A stretch of DNA of 18,507 bases from Rummeliibacillus pycnus_B (GCF_050459865.1 NZ_JBCMNM010000001.1:1-18507); one strand, 5' to 3'. Shown: positions 7,318 through 15,195, counted from the stretch's first letter. Numbers and translations: made by a program. Notes: generated from the sequence alone by a model not told the origin.

Positions 7318-7716
7318 ATGAACATAATTTTTCACGAAATCTTTCAAACGACACGAAAATTTACAAATAGTTTAAATGATGTACTAAAGGATTATGGTTT
7401 ATACAATAGTCAGTGGACTATTTTGTATACTGTTTATCGCCATAAGACGATGACTTTAACTGAGATATGGAAGTATTTGAATGTTGAAGCGCCTACTGTC
7501 ACACGGACAGTTTCGAGATTAGAACAATTAGGATGGTTAGTACGTCAGGAGGGGGAAGATCGTCGCTCTAGAATCATTACATTATCAGAGCAAGGTCTTG
7601 AAAAGTATCCAGCAGTTGAAGCTGCTGTTATGCAATTTGAAAATTCACTTGCAAAAGATTTATCGACTGAAGAACAACAGATGTTTTTGTCACTCTTACA
7701 AAAATTGAAGGGATGA
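7318..7716 (+). CDS. MarR-family transcriptional regulator
   Basis: A winged-helix dimeric regulator of 132 aa, the usual MarR size. The helix-turn-helix is visible at about residues 46-72 (LTEIWKYLNVEAPTVTRTVSRLEQLGWL). The wing carries the DRRSRIITLSEQG signature (residues 81-93, with the conserved D-x-R pair). SD GGGAGG (7307-7312) lies 5 nt before the ATG. It is the first gene of a two-gene operon with an MFS transporter, as in B. subtilis ywoH-ywoG, and the transporter's SD lies inside its last codons. The perfect palindrome at the promoter suggests it represses its own operon until a ligand, perhaps a toxic compound or transported substrate, releases it. The ligand cannot be told from sequence. 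Confidence 0.9.
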   Translation: MNIIFHEIFQTTRKFTNSLNDVLKDYGLYNSQWTILYTVYRHKTMTLTEIWKYLNVEAPTVTRTVSRLEQLGWLVRQEGEDRRSRIITLSEQGLEKYPAVEAAVMQFENSLAKDLSTEEQQMFLSLLQKLKG

Positions 7717-7722
7717 TGTTTT

Positions 7723-8901
7723 TTGGAAGACCAAAATAGAATATGGACAAAAAGATTTATTAGTTTATTTTGCACAAATATGAGTGTGTTTTTTGTGTTT
7801 TATGGATTAGTTTCTGTGTTGCCACTGTATGCTATAGGGGAACTCAATCGTTCAGAAGGTGATGCTGGATTATTACTTTCAATCTTCTTACTTTCAGCTA
7901 TTATCACTCGACCATTTACAGGTAAAGTACTTGATATAGTAGGGAAAAGAAATATGTTAATCATGAGCTTAGTCTTCTATTTAATTACTACTATTTTATA
8001 TATTTTTATAAAACCATTCATTTTATTATTAATATTACGATTTATCCAAGGGATTTCATTTAGTGTTTTAACAACTGCCAATAACTCAATTGCTGCAGAT
8101 ATTGTACCAAAATCCCGAAAAGGTGCAGGACTTGGTTATTTTACAATGTCATTAAACTTAGCAGTCGTATTAGGACCATTTATCGGATTACTTGTTATTC
8201 AATACTTAAATTTTGAAATTTTGTTTATCATTATGAGTGTTGTAATTATTTTAGGTTCTATTTGTGCTATGTCGATTAAGCTTGATGACCTTCCAATTCC
8301 ACCTAAACCAGATAAATTAACATTCTCATTTTCGGATTTATTTGAGAAAAAAGCATTACCGTATGCGTTTTTTGCTTGTTTAATTGCTTTTTCCTATTCA
8401 AGCGTATTATCTTTCCTATCTGTCTATGCTAAGGAACGCAACTTAATGGAAGTAGCCACTGTGTTTTATGTAGTGTATGCTGCAGCAATGCTAATTACTC
8501 GTCCATTCACAGGGAAATTATATGACACAAAAGGGCCAAAGTATGTTATAATTCCAGGGTTCCTTTGTTTCGTAATCGGTTTATTGACCTTAGCATTTGT
8601 AAACGGTCCTGCGCTATTTTTGATAGCAGGTGTTTTTATAGGTTTAGGTTACGGTGCATTAGTTCCAAGTTTCCAATCACTTTGTTTGCAATCAGTAGAA
8701 CATAGCAGAAGTGGTTACGCAACAGCGACATTCTTTACATTATTCGATGTTGGGATTGCACTTGGATCATGGTTATTAGGAATTGTTGCAACTTATTATC
8801 ATTATGATTCAGTTTACGTAGTTGCAGCAGTAGTAATCTTCATAACATGTATTACTTACTTTGTGAAAACAGTTCAAAATTCAACGCATCAAACAGCTTG
8901 A
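7723..8901 (+). CDS. MFS efflux-type transporter (YwoG-like)
   Basis: A 12-helix major facilitator superfamily membrane protein of 392 aa, probably a drug or metabolite exporter. The two six-helix halves share a conserved internal repeat: ITRPFTGKVLDIVGKR (residues 61-76, motif A between helices 2 and 3) and ITRPFTGKLYDTKGPK (258-273). RFIQGISFSVLTTANNSIAADIVP (about 106-129) and GYFTMSLNLAVVLGPFIG (motif C-like, helix 5) fit a proton-coupled antiporter of the drug-efflux type. The start is TTG at 7723, with AAGGG (7708-7712) inside the end of the marR gene. Nearby ATGs at 7713 and 7716 are out of frame or stop quickly. The 6-nt gap to marR implies translational coupling. The substrate is unknown. 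Confidence 0.88.
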   Translation: MEDQNRIWTKRFISLFCTNMSVFFVFYGLVSVLPLYAIGELNRSEGDAGLLLSIFLLSAIITRPFTGKVLDIVGKRNMLIMSLVFYLITTILYIFIKPFILLLILRFIQGISFSVLTTANNSIAADIVPKSRKGAGLGYFTMSLNLAVVLGPFIGLLVIQYLNFEILFIIMSVVIILGSICAMSIKLDDLPIPPKPDKLTFSFSDLFEKKALPYAFFACLIAFSYSSVLSFLSVYAKERNLMEVATVFYVVYAAAMLITRPFTGKLYDTKGPKYVIIPGFLCFVIGLLTLAFVNGPALFLIAGVFIGLGYGALVPSFQSLCLQSVEHSRSGYATATFFTLFDVGIALGSWLLGIVATYYHYDSVYVVAAVVIFITCITYFVKTVQNSTHQTA

Positions 8902-8910
8902 AAGGGTCAT

Positions 8911-8953
8911 AATAAGAACTGATCCTTGCATAAAGCAAAAATCAGTCCTTATT
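8911..8953 (+). terminator. Hairpin between convergent MFS and ypeP genes
   Basis: AATAAGAACTGAT (8911-8923) pairs with ATCAGTCCTTATT (8941-8953) with one mismatch, and TTGC/GCAA inside the loop extends the structure. Neither strand has a good T-run, so termination is weaker or assisted. It sits exactly between two converging stop codons. Confidence 0.5.
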
Positions 8954-8959
8954 AATTGC

Positions 8960-9355
8960 TTATTTATTGGTTCCCTTTTGAATACCCTGTCGTGCAAGAG
9001 CATCTGCCGCTTTGTTTTGCGAATCAGGAATCCATTTAATAAAGAATAATTCAAATTGCTCTGTAAGTTTCAAGGCTTCCTCTAAATAGGGTTTGTAATC
9101 TTCATTTTTTACAAATTCTTTTTCAATAGAAGCAACTACAATTTTAGAATCGGAACGAACAGAAATTATATGTGTCGATAATTTTGCAGCTTCCTGCAAT
9201 CCACGAATAAGAGCCATAAATTCAGCAATATGATTATTTGTTATACCAACAGGCTCACTTATTTGAACTTGGTGTCCCTCTCCTTTTATGAAAATTCCAA
9301 TCGCACTGGGACCGGGATTGCCTGCGCTTGCGGCATCAATATATACTTCTAACAT
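8960..9355 (-). CDS. ypeP: RNase H-like protein (YpeP-like)
   Basis: A compact RNase HI-fold protein of 131 aa. The four acidic metal-binding positions of the fold are present: D7 (YIDAASAGNPG), E45 (HIAEFMAL), D69 (RSDSK) and D118 (NKAADALAR). The catalytic His of classical RNase HI is not evident before NKAAD (the loop reads WIPDSQNKAAD). This resembles the YpeP/YpdQ-type homologues of Bacillus, whose activity on RNA-DNA hybrids is doubtful. The start is ATG at 9355 with a modest GGTGAT-type SD. It is divergently arranged with a small zinc-finger gene, as I recall for ypeP/ypeQ in B. subtilis. Function is probably in nucleic acid metabolism, not further resolved. Confidence 0.8.
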   Translation of the reverse strand: MLEVYIDAASAGNPGPSAIGIFIKGEGHQVQISEPVGITNNHIAEFMALIRGLQEAAKLSTHIISVRSDSKIVVASIEKEFVKNEDYKPYLEEALKLTEQFELFFIKWIPDSQNKAADALARQGIQKGTNK

Positions 9356-9381
9356 CTCATCACCACTTCCTAGTTCTATAC

Positions 9382-9411
9382 TTGCATCTTAACACATAAC
9401 GGTTGTAGAAT
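9382..9411 (+). promoter_or_regulatory. Candidate promoter of the zinc-finger gene
   Basis: TTGCAT (9382-9387) and TAGAAT (9406-9411) have an 18-bp spacer and lie 34 bp before the ATG at 9445, within the divergent ypeP/ypeQ region. No convincing promoter is seen for ypeP. Confidence 0.35.
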
Positions 9412-9444
9412 AGACGAATACTGCAAATGAGGTGAGTTACTTTG

Positions 9445-9639
9445 ATGGAGCAGGTAGCCATCGTTAAAGAAATCGATGAACTATTAGAAAACTATTGTGA
9501 AGATTGTTTAGCTAGAAAACACATGAGAAAAGAACGCGGCAAATCCGGTGCTCATAAATTTTGTATTGAATCTTGTACAGTTGGTGAGCAATTGCAGTTT
9601 TTGGGTCAAGAATTATTAAAAGTGTATACTAAATCATAA
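9445..9639 (+). CDS. ypeQ: Small zinc-finger protein (YpeQ-like)
   Basis: A 64-residue protein with a C-x2-C ... H-x2-C-x3-C arrangement (YCEDCLARKHMRKERGK, then AHKFCIESCTVGEQL). This matches the small C2HC-type 'zinc-finger domain-containing' family of Bacillales with the tail CTVGEQLQFLG. The function is unknown. An in-frame TTG precedes the ATG by one codon; with SD-like AGGTGAG (9430-9436) the ATG at 9445 has the better spacing (8 nt). It is divergent from ypeP with an 89-bp gap and closed by its own terminator, so it is not co-transcribed with the aspartokinase gene. The symbol rests on family resemblance and on the neighbour. Confidence 0.8.
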   Translation: MEQVAIVKEIDELLENYCEDCLARKHMRKERGKSGAHKFCIESCTVGEQLQFLGQELLKVYTKS

Positions 9640-9664
9640 TTAATTAAAATATAGATTATTTAGG

Positions 9665-9700
9665 AAAAAACACCATAAGGGTTTTCTTATGGTGTTTTAT
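9665..9700 (+). terminator. Terminator of the zinc-finger gene
   Basis: A 13-bp perfect stem AAAACACCATAAG (9667-9679) with CTTATGGTGTTTT (9686-9698) and a 6-nt loop, with A-run and T-run on either side, 25 nt after the stop. Confidence 0.85.
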
Positions 9701-9817
9701 TAAGTACTGAAGTGAATGAAATAATAAGGGAACAAAACATAAAGCATAAAAAAATAGCCAGTATGTATTTGAAAATTGTTCAATTTAAAAATAATAATAG
9801 TAATTTTGATAAAAGTA

Positions 9818-9846
9818 TTGACTATTTTTAGTATAATTTGTACACT
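9818..9846 (+). promoter_or_regulatory. Sigma-A promoter of the aspartokinase gene
   Basis: TTGACT (9818-9823) and TACACT (9841-9846) have a 17-bp spacer. The predicted start near 9853 falls on a 12-bp palindrome AAACAATTGTTT (9853-9864), a possible operator. The leader of about 55 nt is too short for a lysine riboswitch. Confidence 0.5.
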
Positions 9847-9908
9847 GTGAAAAAACAATTGTTTACTATGGAAATACAAACAGAAAAATAATGTAAGGAT
9901 CTGATGAG

Positions 9909-11279
9909 ATGAAAGTATGTAAATTTGGTGGAACTTCAGTCGCGAGTGCAGAACAAATCAAAAAAGTAGCCGCAATTGTAAATTCAGATGCTAGTAGAAG
10001 ATTTGTAGTAGTTTCTGCGCCTGGTAAACGATATAGTGAAGATATAAAAGTTACTGATTTATTAATCGAGTTAGCAGAAGCGGTAATTGAAGGGAAAGAA
10101 TTCGAAGATAAACTTCAAAAGGTCGTAGCTCGCTATCAAGAAAATGCAGAAGGATTAGGCCTTGAACTTTCAATTGTTGAAGAAATTGCAACAGATTTAC
10201 ATGCACGTATTGATGAAGCATCTAAAATTAGCGATGAATATTTGCTTGATACGTTAAAAGCTAGTGGTGAAGATAATAATGCCAAAATGATCGCACAATT
10301 TTTTAACAGTATTGGCATTCAATCCAAATATATTAACCCAAAAGAAGCTGGCTTAATTGTTAATGATGCACCTGAACGAGCTCAAGCTCAACCAGAAGCC
10401 TATGTTAATTTGAACTTACTAAAAAATTCATCAGAAGTGATTGTTTTCCCTGGTTTCTTTGGCTATACAAAAGAAGGAGTATTACGTACATTTGATCGTG
10501 GTGGCTCTGATATTACTGGCTCTATTTTGGCAGCATCTATTCATGCCGATTTGTATGAAAATTTTACAGATGTAGATTGTGTTTTTAGCGCCAATCCAAA
10601 AGTGGTAAATAATCCTTCAGAAATCCATGAAATTACTTACAGAGAAATGCGTGAGTTGTCCTATGCAGGTTTTTCTGTATTTCATGATGAAGCGTTAATG
10701 CCAGTCGTAAAATTAGATATTCCCGTTAATATAAAAAATACAAATAATCCTCAAGCAGAGGGTACAAGAATTGTTTCAAAACGTAAAGGAAATCCTAGAC
10801 CGGTAACAGGGATATCAGCTGACTCTGAATTCTCTATTTTATATGTAAGTAAAGTTTTAATGAATAGAGAGATTGGATTTGGACGTAAGTTACTTCAAAT
10901 TCTAGAAGAAGAACGTATTTCTTATGAGCATATACCATCGGGATTGGATGATATTTCAGTCATTATTCGTAAGCATCAACTAACACCTGAAAAAGAAAAT
11001 CGAATTGTTAAACGAGTTTATAGTGAATTACATGTAGATGATGTATACTTCCGTCATGGATTCTCCATGGTAGTTGTAGTAGGAGAAGGAATGAAAAACA
11101 ACACTGGTTTAGCGGCACGCGCAGCAACAGCCATTTCAAAAACAGGTGCAAATATCGAAATGATTAATCAGGGATCTTCTGAAGTAAGCTTGTCATTTGG
11201 TGTACAAGAAAAATATCAGGAGCTGATTATACAAGCATTATATGAAGAGTTTTTTGCCGCTGTTGCAGCAGCGCGATAA
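9909..11279 (+). CDS. Aspartate kinase, YclM/aspartokinase III type
   Basis: Phosphorylates L-aspartate with ATP, the entry step to lysine, threonine and methionine (and diaminopimelate). The 456-aa length and sequence closely follow B. subtilis YclM (aspartokinase III). The N-terminal KFGGTS is at 5-10, VVVSAPGKRYSEDIKVTDLL at 33-52, ASGEDNNAK around 118-126, FDRGGSDITGS at 195-205 and SYAGFSVFHDEAL at 251-262. Two ACT domains follow (about 300-375 and 385-450), the second ending MINQGSSEVSLSFGV. The ACT domains imply end-product feedback; YclM-type enzymes respond to threonine plus lysine (family knowledge). ATG at 9909 has AAGGAT with an 8-nt spacer. It is monocistronic, with no lysine riboswitch upstream. 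Confidence 0.94.
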   Translation: MKVCKFGGTSVASAEQIKKVAAIVNSDASRRFVVVSAPGKRYSEDIKVTDLLIELAEAVIEGKEFEDKLQKVVARYQENAEGLGLELSIVEEIATDLHARIDEASKISDEYLLDTLKASGEDNNAKMIAQFFNSIGIQSKYINPKEAGLIVNDAPERAQAQPEAYVNLNLLKNSSEVIVFPGFFGYTKEGVLRTFDRGGSDITGSILAASIHADLYENFTDVDCVFSANPKVVNNPSEIHEITYREMRELSYAGFSVFHDEALMPVVKLDIPVNIKNTNNPQAEGTRIVSKRKGNPRPVTGISADSEFSILYVSKVLMNREIGFGRKLLQILEEERISYEHIPSGLDDISVIIRKHQLTPEKENRIVKRVYSELHVDDVYFRHGFSMVVVVGEGMKNNTGLAARAATAISKTGANIEMINQGSSEVSLSFGVQEKYQELIIQALYEEFFAAVAAAR

Positions 11280-11290
11280 GTGTCTAAACA

Positions 11291-11318
11291 AAACGCCTTT
11301 TTCTTAAGGTGTTTTTTT
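11291..11318 (+). terminator. Terminator of the aspartokinase gene
   Basis: AACGCCTT (11292-11299) pairs with AAGGTGTT (11306-11313) with one G-U wobble, followed by a T-run to 11318, 13 nt after the stop. Confidence 0.75.
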
Positions 11319-11433
11319 AGTAAGAAAAAAGTGAATTATTATATTATTTTTGGAGAAAATTTAATATATTAATAATAGCTTTAATTTGTTTTTTTAATTG
11401 GTTTCCTTTAAATTTAGAATAGTAAGAAAAAAC

Positions 11434-11486
11434 AGGAGGTGAATTCTCTACGTTGAAGAAATGTATTCGACGTAGAGAGACCGTAT
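11434..11486 (+). promoter_or_regulatory. SD-hairpin-TTG translation start region of the CNNM gene
   Basis: A near-perfect SD AGGAGGTGA (11434-11442) lies 44 nt before the only usable start codon, TTG at 11487. The interval is filled by a 13-bp hairpin: TCTCTACGTTGAA (11445-11457) pairs with TTCGACGTAGAGA (11466-11478) with one G-U, loop GAAATGTA. When folded, the effective SD-to-start distance falls to about 10-13 nt. In another frame, TTG 11453 to TGA 11497 encodes MKKCIRRRETVFGH and overlaps the main start by 11 nt. Either the hairpin bridges SD and start, or the peptide couples translation. Confidence 0.55.
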
Positions 11487-12794
11487 TTGGACATTGAAAT
11501 AGCCAGTAATTTAGTTCTGTTTGTTATTTTAATCGCGATGACTGCATTTTTCGTCGCAACTGAATTCGCTATTGTAAAGGTGAGGCCTACTCGAATCGAT
11601 CAGTTATTAGCAGAAGGCAACAAAAAAGCGATCAAAGCAAAAAAGGTGCTGACACATCTAGATGAATATTTATCTGCTTGCCAACTAGGCATTACAATCA
11701 CAGCACTCGGCTTAGGGTGGATTGGTGAACCTACTGCGGATAAACTATTACATCCACTTTTTGAGGCTGTGGGCATCGAAGGAAGTACTGCGACTCTACT
11801 TTCCTTTATCGTGGCATTCTCAGTAGTAACGTTTACACATGTTGTAGTAGGGGAATTAGCTCCGAAAACATTTGCGATTCAACAAGCAGAGAAGATTACC
11901 TTGAATTTTTCAGGGACTTTGATACTCTTTCATAATATCGTGTATCCAGCAATCAAATTATTAAATGGATCTGCAAGAGTTTTGACGAGTATTTTTGGCT
12001 TAAAAATGCAATCCGAAGGCGAAGAAGTTCATAGTGAAGAAGAATTACGAATGATTTTATCCGATAGTTATAAAAATGGTGAAATCAATCCTTCCGAATA
12101 TAAATTGGTAAATCAAATTTTTGAGTTTGATGAGCGGATTGCTAAGGAAATTATGGTGCCTCGAACTGAAATTGTTAGTATTGATAAGGAAACCACATTA
12201 GATGAAGTTTTTGAGTTGATTAATGTGGAGCAATATACACGTTATCCCGTTACAGATGGTGATAAAGACCATGTAATTGGAATAGTTAATATGAAACAGT
12301 TACTATCAGCGCTTATTATAGATGATAAAAGTAGATCGAAAACTGTCCAAGAATATATACAGCCAGTGATTCGTATTATTGAAACAGTTCCAATAAATAA
12401 TTTACTTGTTAAATTTCAAAAAGAAAGAATTCATATGGCCATTTTACTTGATGAATATGGTGGTACATCAGGACTCGTAACAATTGAAGATATCATTGAA
12501 GAAATTGTTGGTGAAATTCGTGATGAATTTGATGGCGATGAATTGCCAGAGATTCAAAAAGTAGCTGAAGGTCATTTTAGTTTTGATGGGAAAGTTTTGC
12601 TTGATCAAGTGAATGATATGTTGGGCGTTCAAATTGATGAGGAAGATATTGATACAATTGGTGGCTGGTTTATGTCACAACAAGACAATGCTAAAGAAGG
12701 AGATTTCTTTGAAGCTGATGGTTTTCAATTTATCGTAAATGAAGTGAATAAACATCAAATTGTAAGAATCGAAGCCATAAAATTAGGGGCATAG
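11487..12794 (+). CDS. CNNM/CorC-family (hemolysin C-like) membrane transporter
   Basis: A membrane protein of the CNNM/CorC family, whose Bacillus members (e.g. YhdP/MpfA) are linked to magnesium efflux. The 435-aa architecture is complete. An N-terminal DUF21/CNNM transmembrane domain (about 1-170) begins VLFVILIAMTAFFVATEFAIVKVR and includes the conserved GELAPKT at 122-128. A CBS pair follows (about 220-335: IMVPRTEIVSID, RYPVTDGDKDHVIGIVNMK, LLDEYGGTSGLVTIEDIIEEI), then a C-terminal CorC_HlyC domain (about 345-433). An upstream in-frame stop at 11454-11456 leaves TTG at 11487 as the only usual start; it has no SD immediately before it. The strong SD lies beyond a hairpin (see that entry). 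The ion is inferred from the family; no M-box riboswitch is recognised. Confidence 0.9.
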   Translation: MDIEIASNLVLFVILIAMTAFFVATEFAIVKVRPTRIDQLLAEGNKKAIKAKKVLTHLDEYLSACQLGITITALGLGWIGEPTADKLLHPLFEAVGIEGSTATLLSFIVAFSVVTFTHVVVGELAPKTFAIQQAEKITLNFSGTLILFHNIVYPAIKLLNGSARVLTSIFGLKMQSEGEEVHSEEELRMILSDSYKNGEINPSEYKLVNQIFEFDERIAKEIMVPRTEIVSIDKETTLDEVFELINVEQYTRYPVTDGDKDHVIGIVNMKQLLSALIIDDKSRSKTVQEYIQPVIRIIETVPINNLLVKFQKERIHMAILLDEYGGTSGLVTIEDIIEEIVGEIRDEFDGDELPEIQKVAEGHFSFDGKVLLDQVNDMLGVQIDEEDIDTIGGWFMSQQDNAKEGDFFEADGFQFIVNEVNKHQIVRIEAIKLGA

Positions 12795-12833
12795 AAAAAA
12801 GCTATTCAGTCATTTCGGCTGAATAGCTTTTTT
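12795..12833. terminator. Bidirectional terminator between CNNM gene and csp
   Basis: A 15-bp perfect stem, AAAAAAGCTATTCAG (12795-12809) with CTGAATAGCTTTTTT (12819-12833), begins directly after the CNNM stop and 3 nt beyond the csp stop. T-runs on both strands make it a shared terminator for the converging genes. Confidence 0.92.
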
Positions 12834-12836
12834 AAT

Positions 12837-13037
12837 TTATAGTTTAATTACATTTGCAGCTTGGGGACCGCGGTTTCCTTCGATAATATCGAAACACACA
12901 TCTTGTCCTTCATTCAACGTACGGAATCCTTCTTCTTGAATGCCAGTGAAATGGACAAAAACGTCATCACCATTATTGTACTCAATAAAACCATAGCCTT
13001 TTTCGTTATCGAACCATTTTACTTTTCCTTGGTGCAT
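12837..13037 (-). CDS. cspD: Cold-shock protein (CspD-like)
   Basis: A small single-stranded nucleic-acid-binding cold-shock domain protein, 66 aa like B. subtilis CspD, acting as an RNA chaperone. RNP1 (KGYGFIEY) and RNP2 (VFVHF) are intact, and the tail GNRGPQAANVIKL is typical. KWFD replaces the usual KWFN near the nucleic-acid face. The longer frame beginning at 13058 adds seven residues, but SD AGGAGG (13045-13050) lies 7 nt before ATG at 13035-13037, so MHQGKVKWF is the start. A consensus-like promoter is 190 bp upstream, leaving a leader of about 185 nt, as in cold-regulated csp genes. Which csp paralogue this is cannot be settled without the genome's other copies. Confidence 0.93.
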   Translation of the reverse strand: MHQGKVKWFDNEKGYGFIEYNNGDDVFVHFTGIQEEGFRTLNEGQDVCFDIIEGNRGPQAANVIKL

Positions 13038-13228
13038 ACGCGTTCCTCCTAACAACAAAATTCAATTTTGACATTTTCTCATGCTAATTTTGGTAAGTCG
13101 AGTATCCCAACTAAAAAATTATGAGAGATCATCAACAGCCTTATTTAGCTAAATGGATCACCTAGCACTCAAAAAGATATGGACGAATCCATCTGCAAAT
13201 CGAAGACATAGTTTATCCAATAATATAA
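13038..13228 (-). promoter_or_regulatory. Long 5' leader of the csp gene
   Basis: About 185 nt of untranslated leader between the predicted start point (near 13222) and the csp ATG. It contains ATGGA-ttcg-TCCAT within a longer GATGGA/TCCATATC stem (around 13180-13195), TTTAGCTAAA, and a 7-1-7 inverted repeat CAAAATTcAATTTTG (13056-13070) just upstream of the SD. Such leaders in csp genes control mRNA stability and translation with temperature; that role here is inferred. Confidence 0.45.
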
Positions 13229-13257
13229 ACTATACATGATTTTATAAAAAATGTCAA
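13229..13257 (-). promoter_or_regulatory. Strong sigma-A promoter of csp
   Basis: On the minus strand, a perfect TTGACA (13252-13257) and TATAGT (13229-13234) are separated by exactly 17 bp. It is the best promoter match in the window. Confidence 0.75.
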
Positions 13258-13281
13258 TTCTTTGTCGATGTTTAGCTCTAA

Positions 13282-13310
13282 TTGCTGAATATTCTATTTT
13301 ATAGTATGGT
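13282..13310 (+). promoter_or_regulatory. Candidate promoter of fhs
   Basis: TTGCTG (13282-13287) and TATGGT (13305-13310) with a 17-bp spacer, giving a leader of about 65 nt before the GTG start. The match is moderate. Confidence 0.3.
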
Positions 13311-13382
13311 TATGTTATCAAAAAGGTGAGAATCAAATAATAATGCTCAGCTTTAATTATTGAAACGAAAGAAGGAGCCGCT

Positions 13383-15062
13383 GTGTCAAAAACTGTCCAA
13401 CCATTATCAGATTTAGAAATTGCTAGAAATGCAATGATACAACCAATAACAGAAATTGCAGCAGTTGCAGGAATTCCTGAGGATGCACTTGAACTTTACG
13501 GTAAATACAAAGCGAAAATTGATGTGAGTAAATTAGGTCAAAAAAAACCGAATGCAAAAGTGGTGCTTGTGACAGCAACAAATCCAACTCCAGCTGGAGA
13601 AGGAAAATCGACAGTGACTGTTGGTCTTGCTGATGCTTTACATAAGTTACAACAAAATGTTATTGTCGCTCTTCGTGAACCTTCATTAGGACCAGTTATG
13701 GGGATTAAAGGTGGTGCCACTGGCGGTGGATACGCTCAAGTATTACCAATGGATGATATCAACCTTCATTTTACTGGTGATTTACATGCAATTACAACTG
13801 CTAATAATGCACTAGCTGCATTAATTGATAATCATATTCACCAAGGAAATATGCTTCAAATTGACCCACGAAGAATAATATGGAAGCGTGTACTAGATAT
13901 GAATGATCGTGCACTACGCAATGTTGTGATTGGTCTTGGTGGCCCTGGACAAGGAATACCAAGAGAAGACGGTTTTGACATTACCGTCGCATCTGAAATA
14001 ATGGCTATTTTTTGCTTAGCAACAGACCTTCAAGATTTGAAAAAGAGAATTTCTGATATCGTTATCGGCTATACTTACGGCAAAGAACCTGTTTTTGTTA
14101 GAGACTTAAAGGTTGAAGGAGCACTTACACTTTTATTAAAAGATGCATTCAAACCTAATCTTGTTCAAACAATAGAAGGTACTCCAGCTATTATCCATGG
14201 CGGTCCATTTGCGAACATAGCACATGGATGTAACTCCATCCAAGCAACAAACACGGCACGAAAGCTTGCTGAAATTGTGGTAACAGAAGCTGGATTCGGT
14301 GCAGATTTAGGTGCGGAAAAATTCATGGATATTAAAGCCGTTCAAGGAAACTTCAAACCGAATGCTGTGGTAATCGTTGCAACCATTCGTGCATTAAAAA
14401 TGCATGGAGGCGTAGACAAAACAGCACTAAAAACAGAAAATATCGAAGCAATTAAAAAGGGTATTGCGAACCTTGCCAAGCACATTGACACTATCCGTCA
14501 GTTTGGTGTAGAGCCAATAGTTGCATTGAACCGCTTTATTACTGATACTGAAGCAGAGATTTCAGAGGTTATTGAATGGTGTAATAATCATCATGTTAAA
14601 ATTGCACGTACAAACGTCTGGGAAGAAGGCGGTGCTGGCGGTATTGAGCTTGCAAAAGCAGTATTAGAAGTTGTGAATGAAGAAAATCATTTCAAACCAA
14701 TATATGATGTGACTGACTCTATTGAAGAAAAAGTACGTTCAATTGTTCAGAAAGTTTATGGTGGACAAGATGTGAAGTTTACAGATAAAGCACGAAAACA
14801 AATGGTTGAAATTGAAAAATTCGGTTGGGATTCGTTACCGATTTGTATGGCAAAAACACAATATTCATTGACCGACCAACCAAAGTTATTAGGTCGACCA
14901 GAAGAATTCACAATTACAGTTCGTGAAATTATTCCAAAACTAGGTGCAAACTTTTTGGTATGTCTTACAGGTGACATCATGACAATGCCGGGCCTACCTA
15001 AAATACCTGCTGCATTGAAAATGGATGTTGACAACGATGGCAACGCACTAGGTTTATTCTAA
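13383..15062 (+). CDS. fhs: Formate-tetrahydrofolate ligase
   Basis: ATP-dependent synthesis of 10-formyl-tetrahydrofolate from formate and THF, supplying one-carbon units for purines and formyl-methionine. The 559-aa length matches the bacterial monofunctional enzyme. The family P-loop NPTPAGEGKSTVTVGL lies at about residues 67-82. EPSLGPVMGIKGGATGGGYAQV follows closely and THF/formate-site motifs such as GGPFANIAHGCNSI are intact. The C-terminal PGLPKIPAALKMDVDNDGNALGLF is typical. The start is GTG at 13383 with AAGGAG (13372-13377) and a 5-nt spacer. The gene is monocistronic, divergent from csp, with a terminator 134 nt downstream. It is the last clearly core gene before the accessory right end. 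Confidence 0.96.
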   Translation: MSKTVQPLSDLEIARNAMIQPITEIAAVAGIPEDALELYGKYKAKIDVSKLGQKKPNAKVVLVTATNPTPAGEGKSTVTVGLADALHKLQQNVIVALREPSLGPVMGIKGGATGGGYAQVLPMDDINLHFTGDLHAITTANNALAALIDNHIHQGNMLQIDPRRIIWKRVLDMNDRALRNVVIGLGGPGQGIPREDGFDITVASEIMAIFCLATDLQDLKKRISDIVIGYTYGKEPVFVRDLKVEGALTLLLKDAFKPNLVQTIEGTPAIIHGGPFANIAHGCNSIQATNTARKLAEIVVTEAGFGADLGAEKFMDIKAVQGNFKPNAVVIVATIRALKMHGGVDKTALKTENIEAIKKGIANLAKHIDTIRQFGVEPIVALNRFITDTEAEISEVIEWCNNHHVKIARTNVWEEGGAGGIELAKAVLEVVNEENHFKPIYDVTDSIEEKVRSIVQKVYGGQDVKFTDKARKQMVEIEKFGWDSLPICMAKTQYSLTDQPKLLGRPEEFTITVREIIPKLGANFLVCLTGDIMTMPGLPKIPAALKMDVDNDGNALGLF

Positions 15063-15195
15063 TTTTTTTCTAATGAAAAAATGATAATTATAAAAAGGAG
15101 TACCAAATATTTTTATTAAAAGTCAAGATTTTAAGTAATATACTTAATGTATCAGTATTCTTTATACAATGTGTAACATTATAATAAGTTATTTT

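Noticed and set aside
9640..9908. Lysine riboswitch upstream of the aspartokinase gene
   Set aside because: The leader after the predicted promoter is only about 55 nt and no L-box helices or internal terminator are present.
11319..11486. M-box or yybP-ykoY cation riboswitch before the CNNM gene
   Set aside because: Only one isolated hairpin is visible; the multi-helix architecture of these riboswitches does not fit in the region.
12861..13052. Plus-strand frame antisense to csp
   Set aside because: Complement of the cold-shock gene and its SD region, no start signal.
14756..15043. Minus-strand 95-codon frame inside fhs
   Set aside because: Antisense to conserved fhs coding sequence, no SD, no sensible domain.
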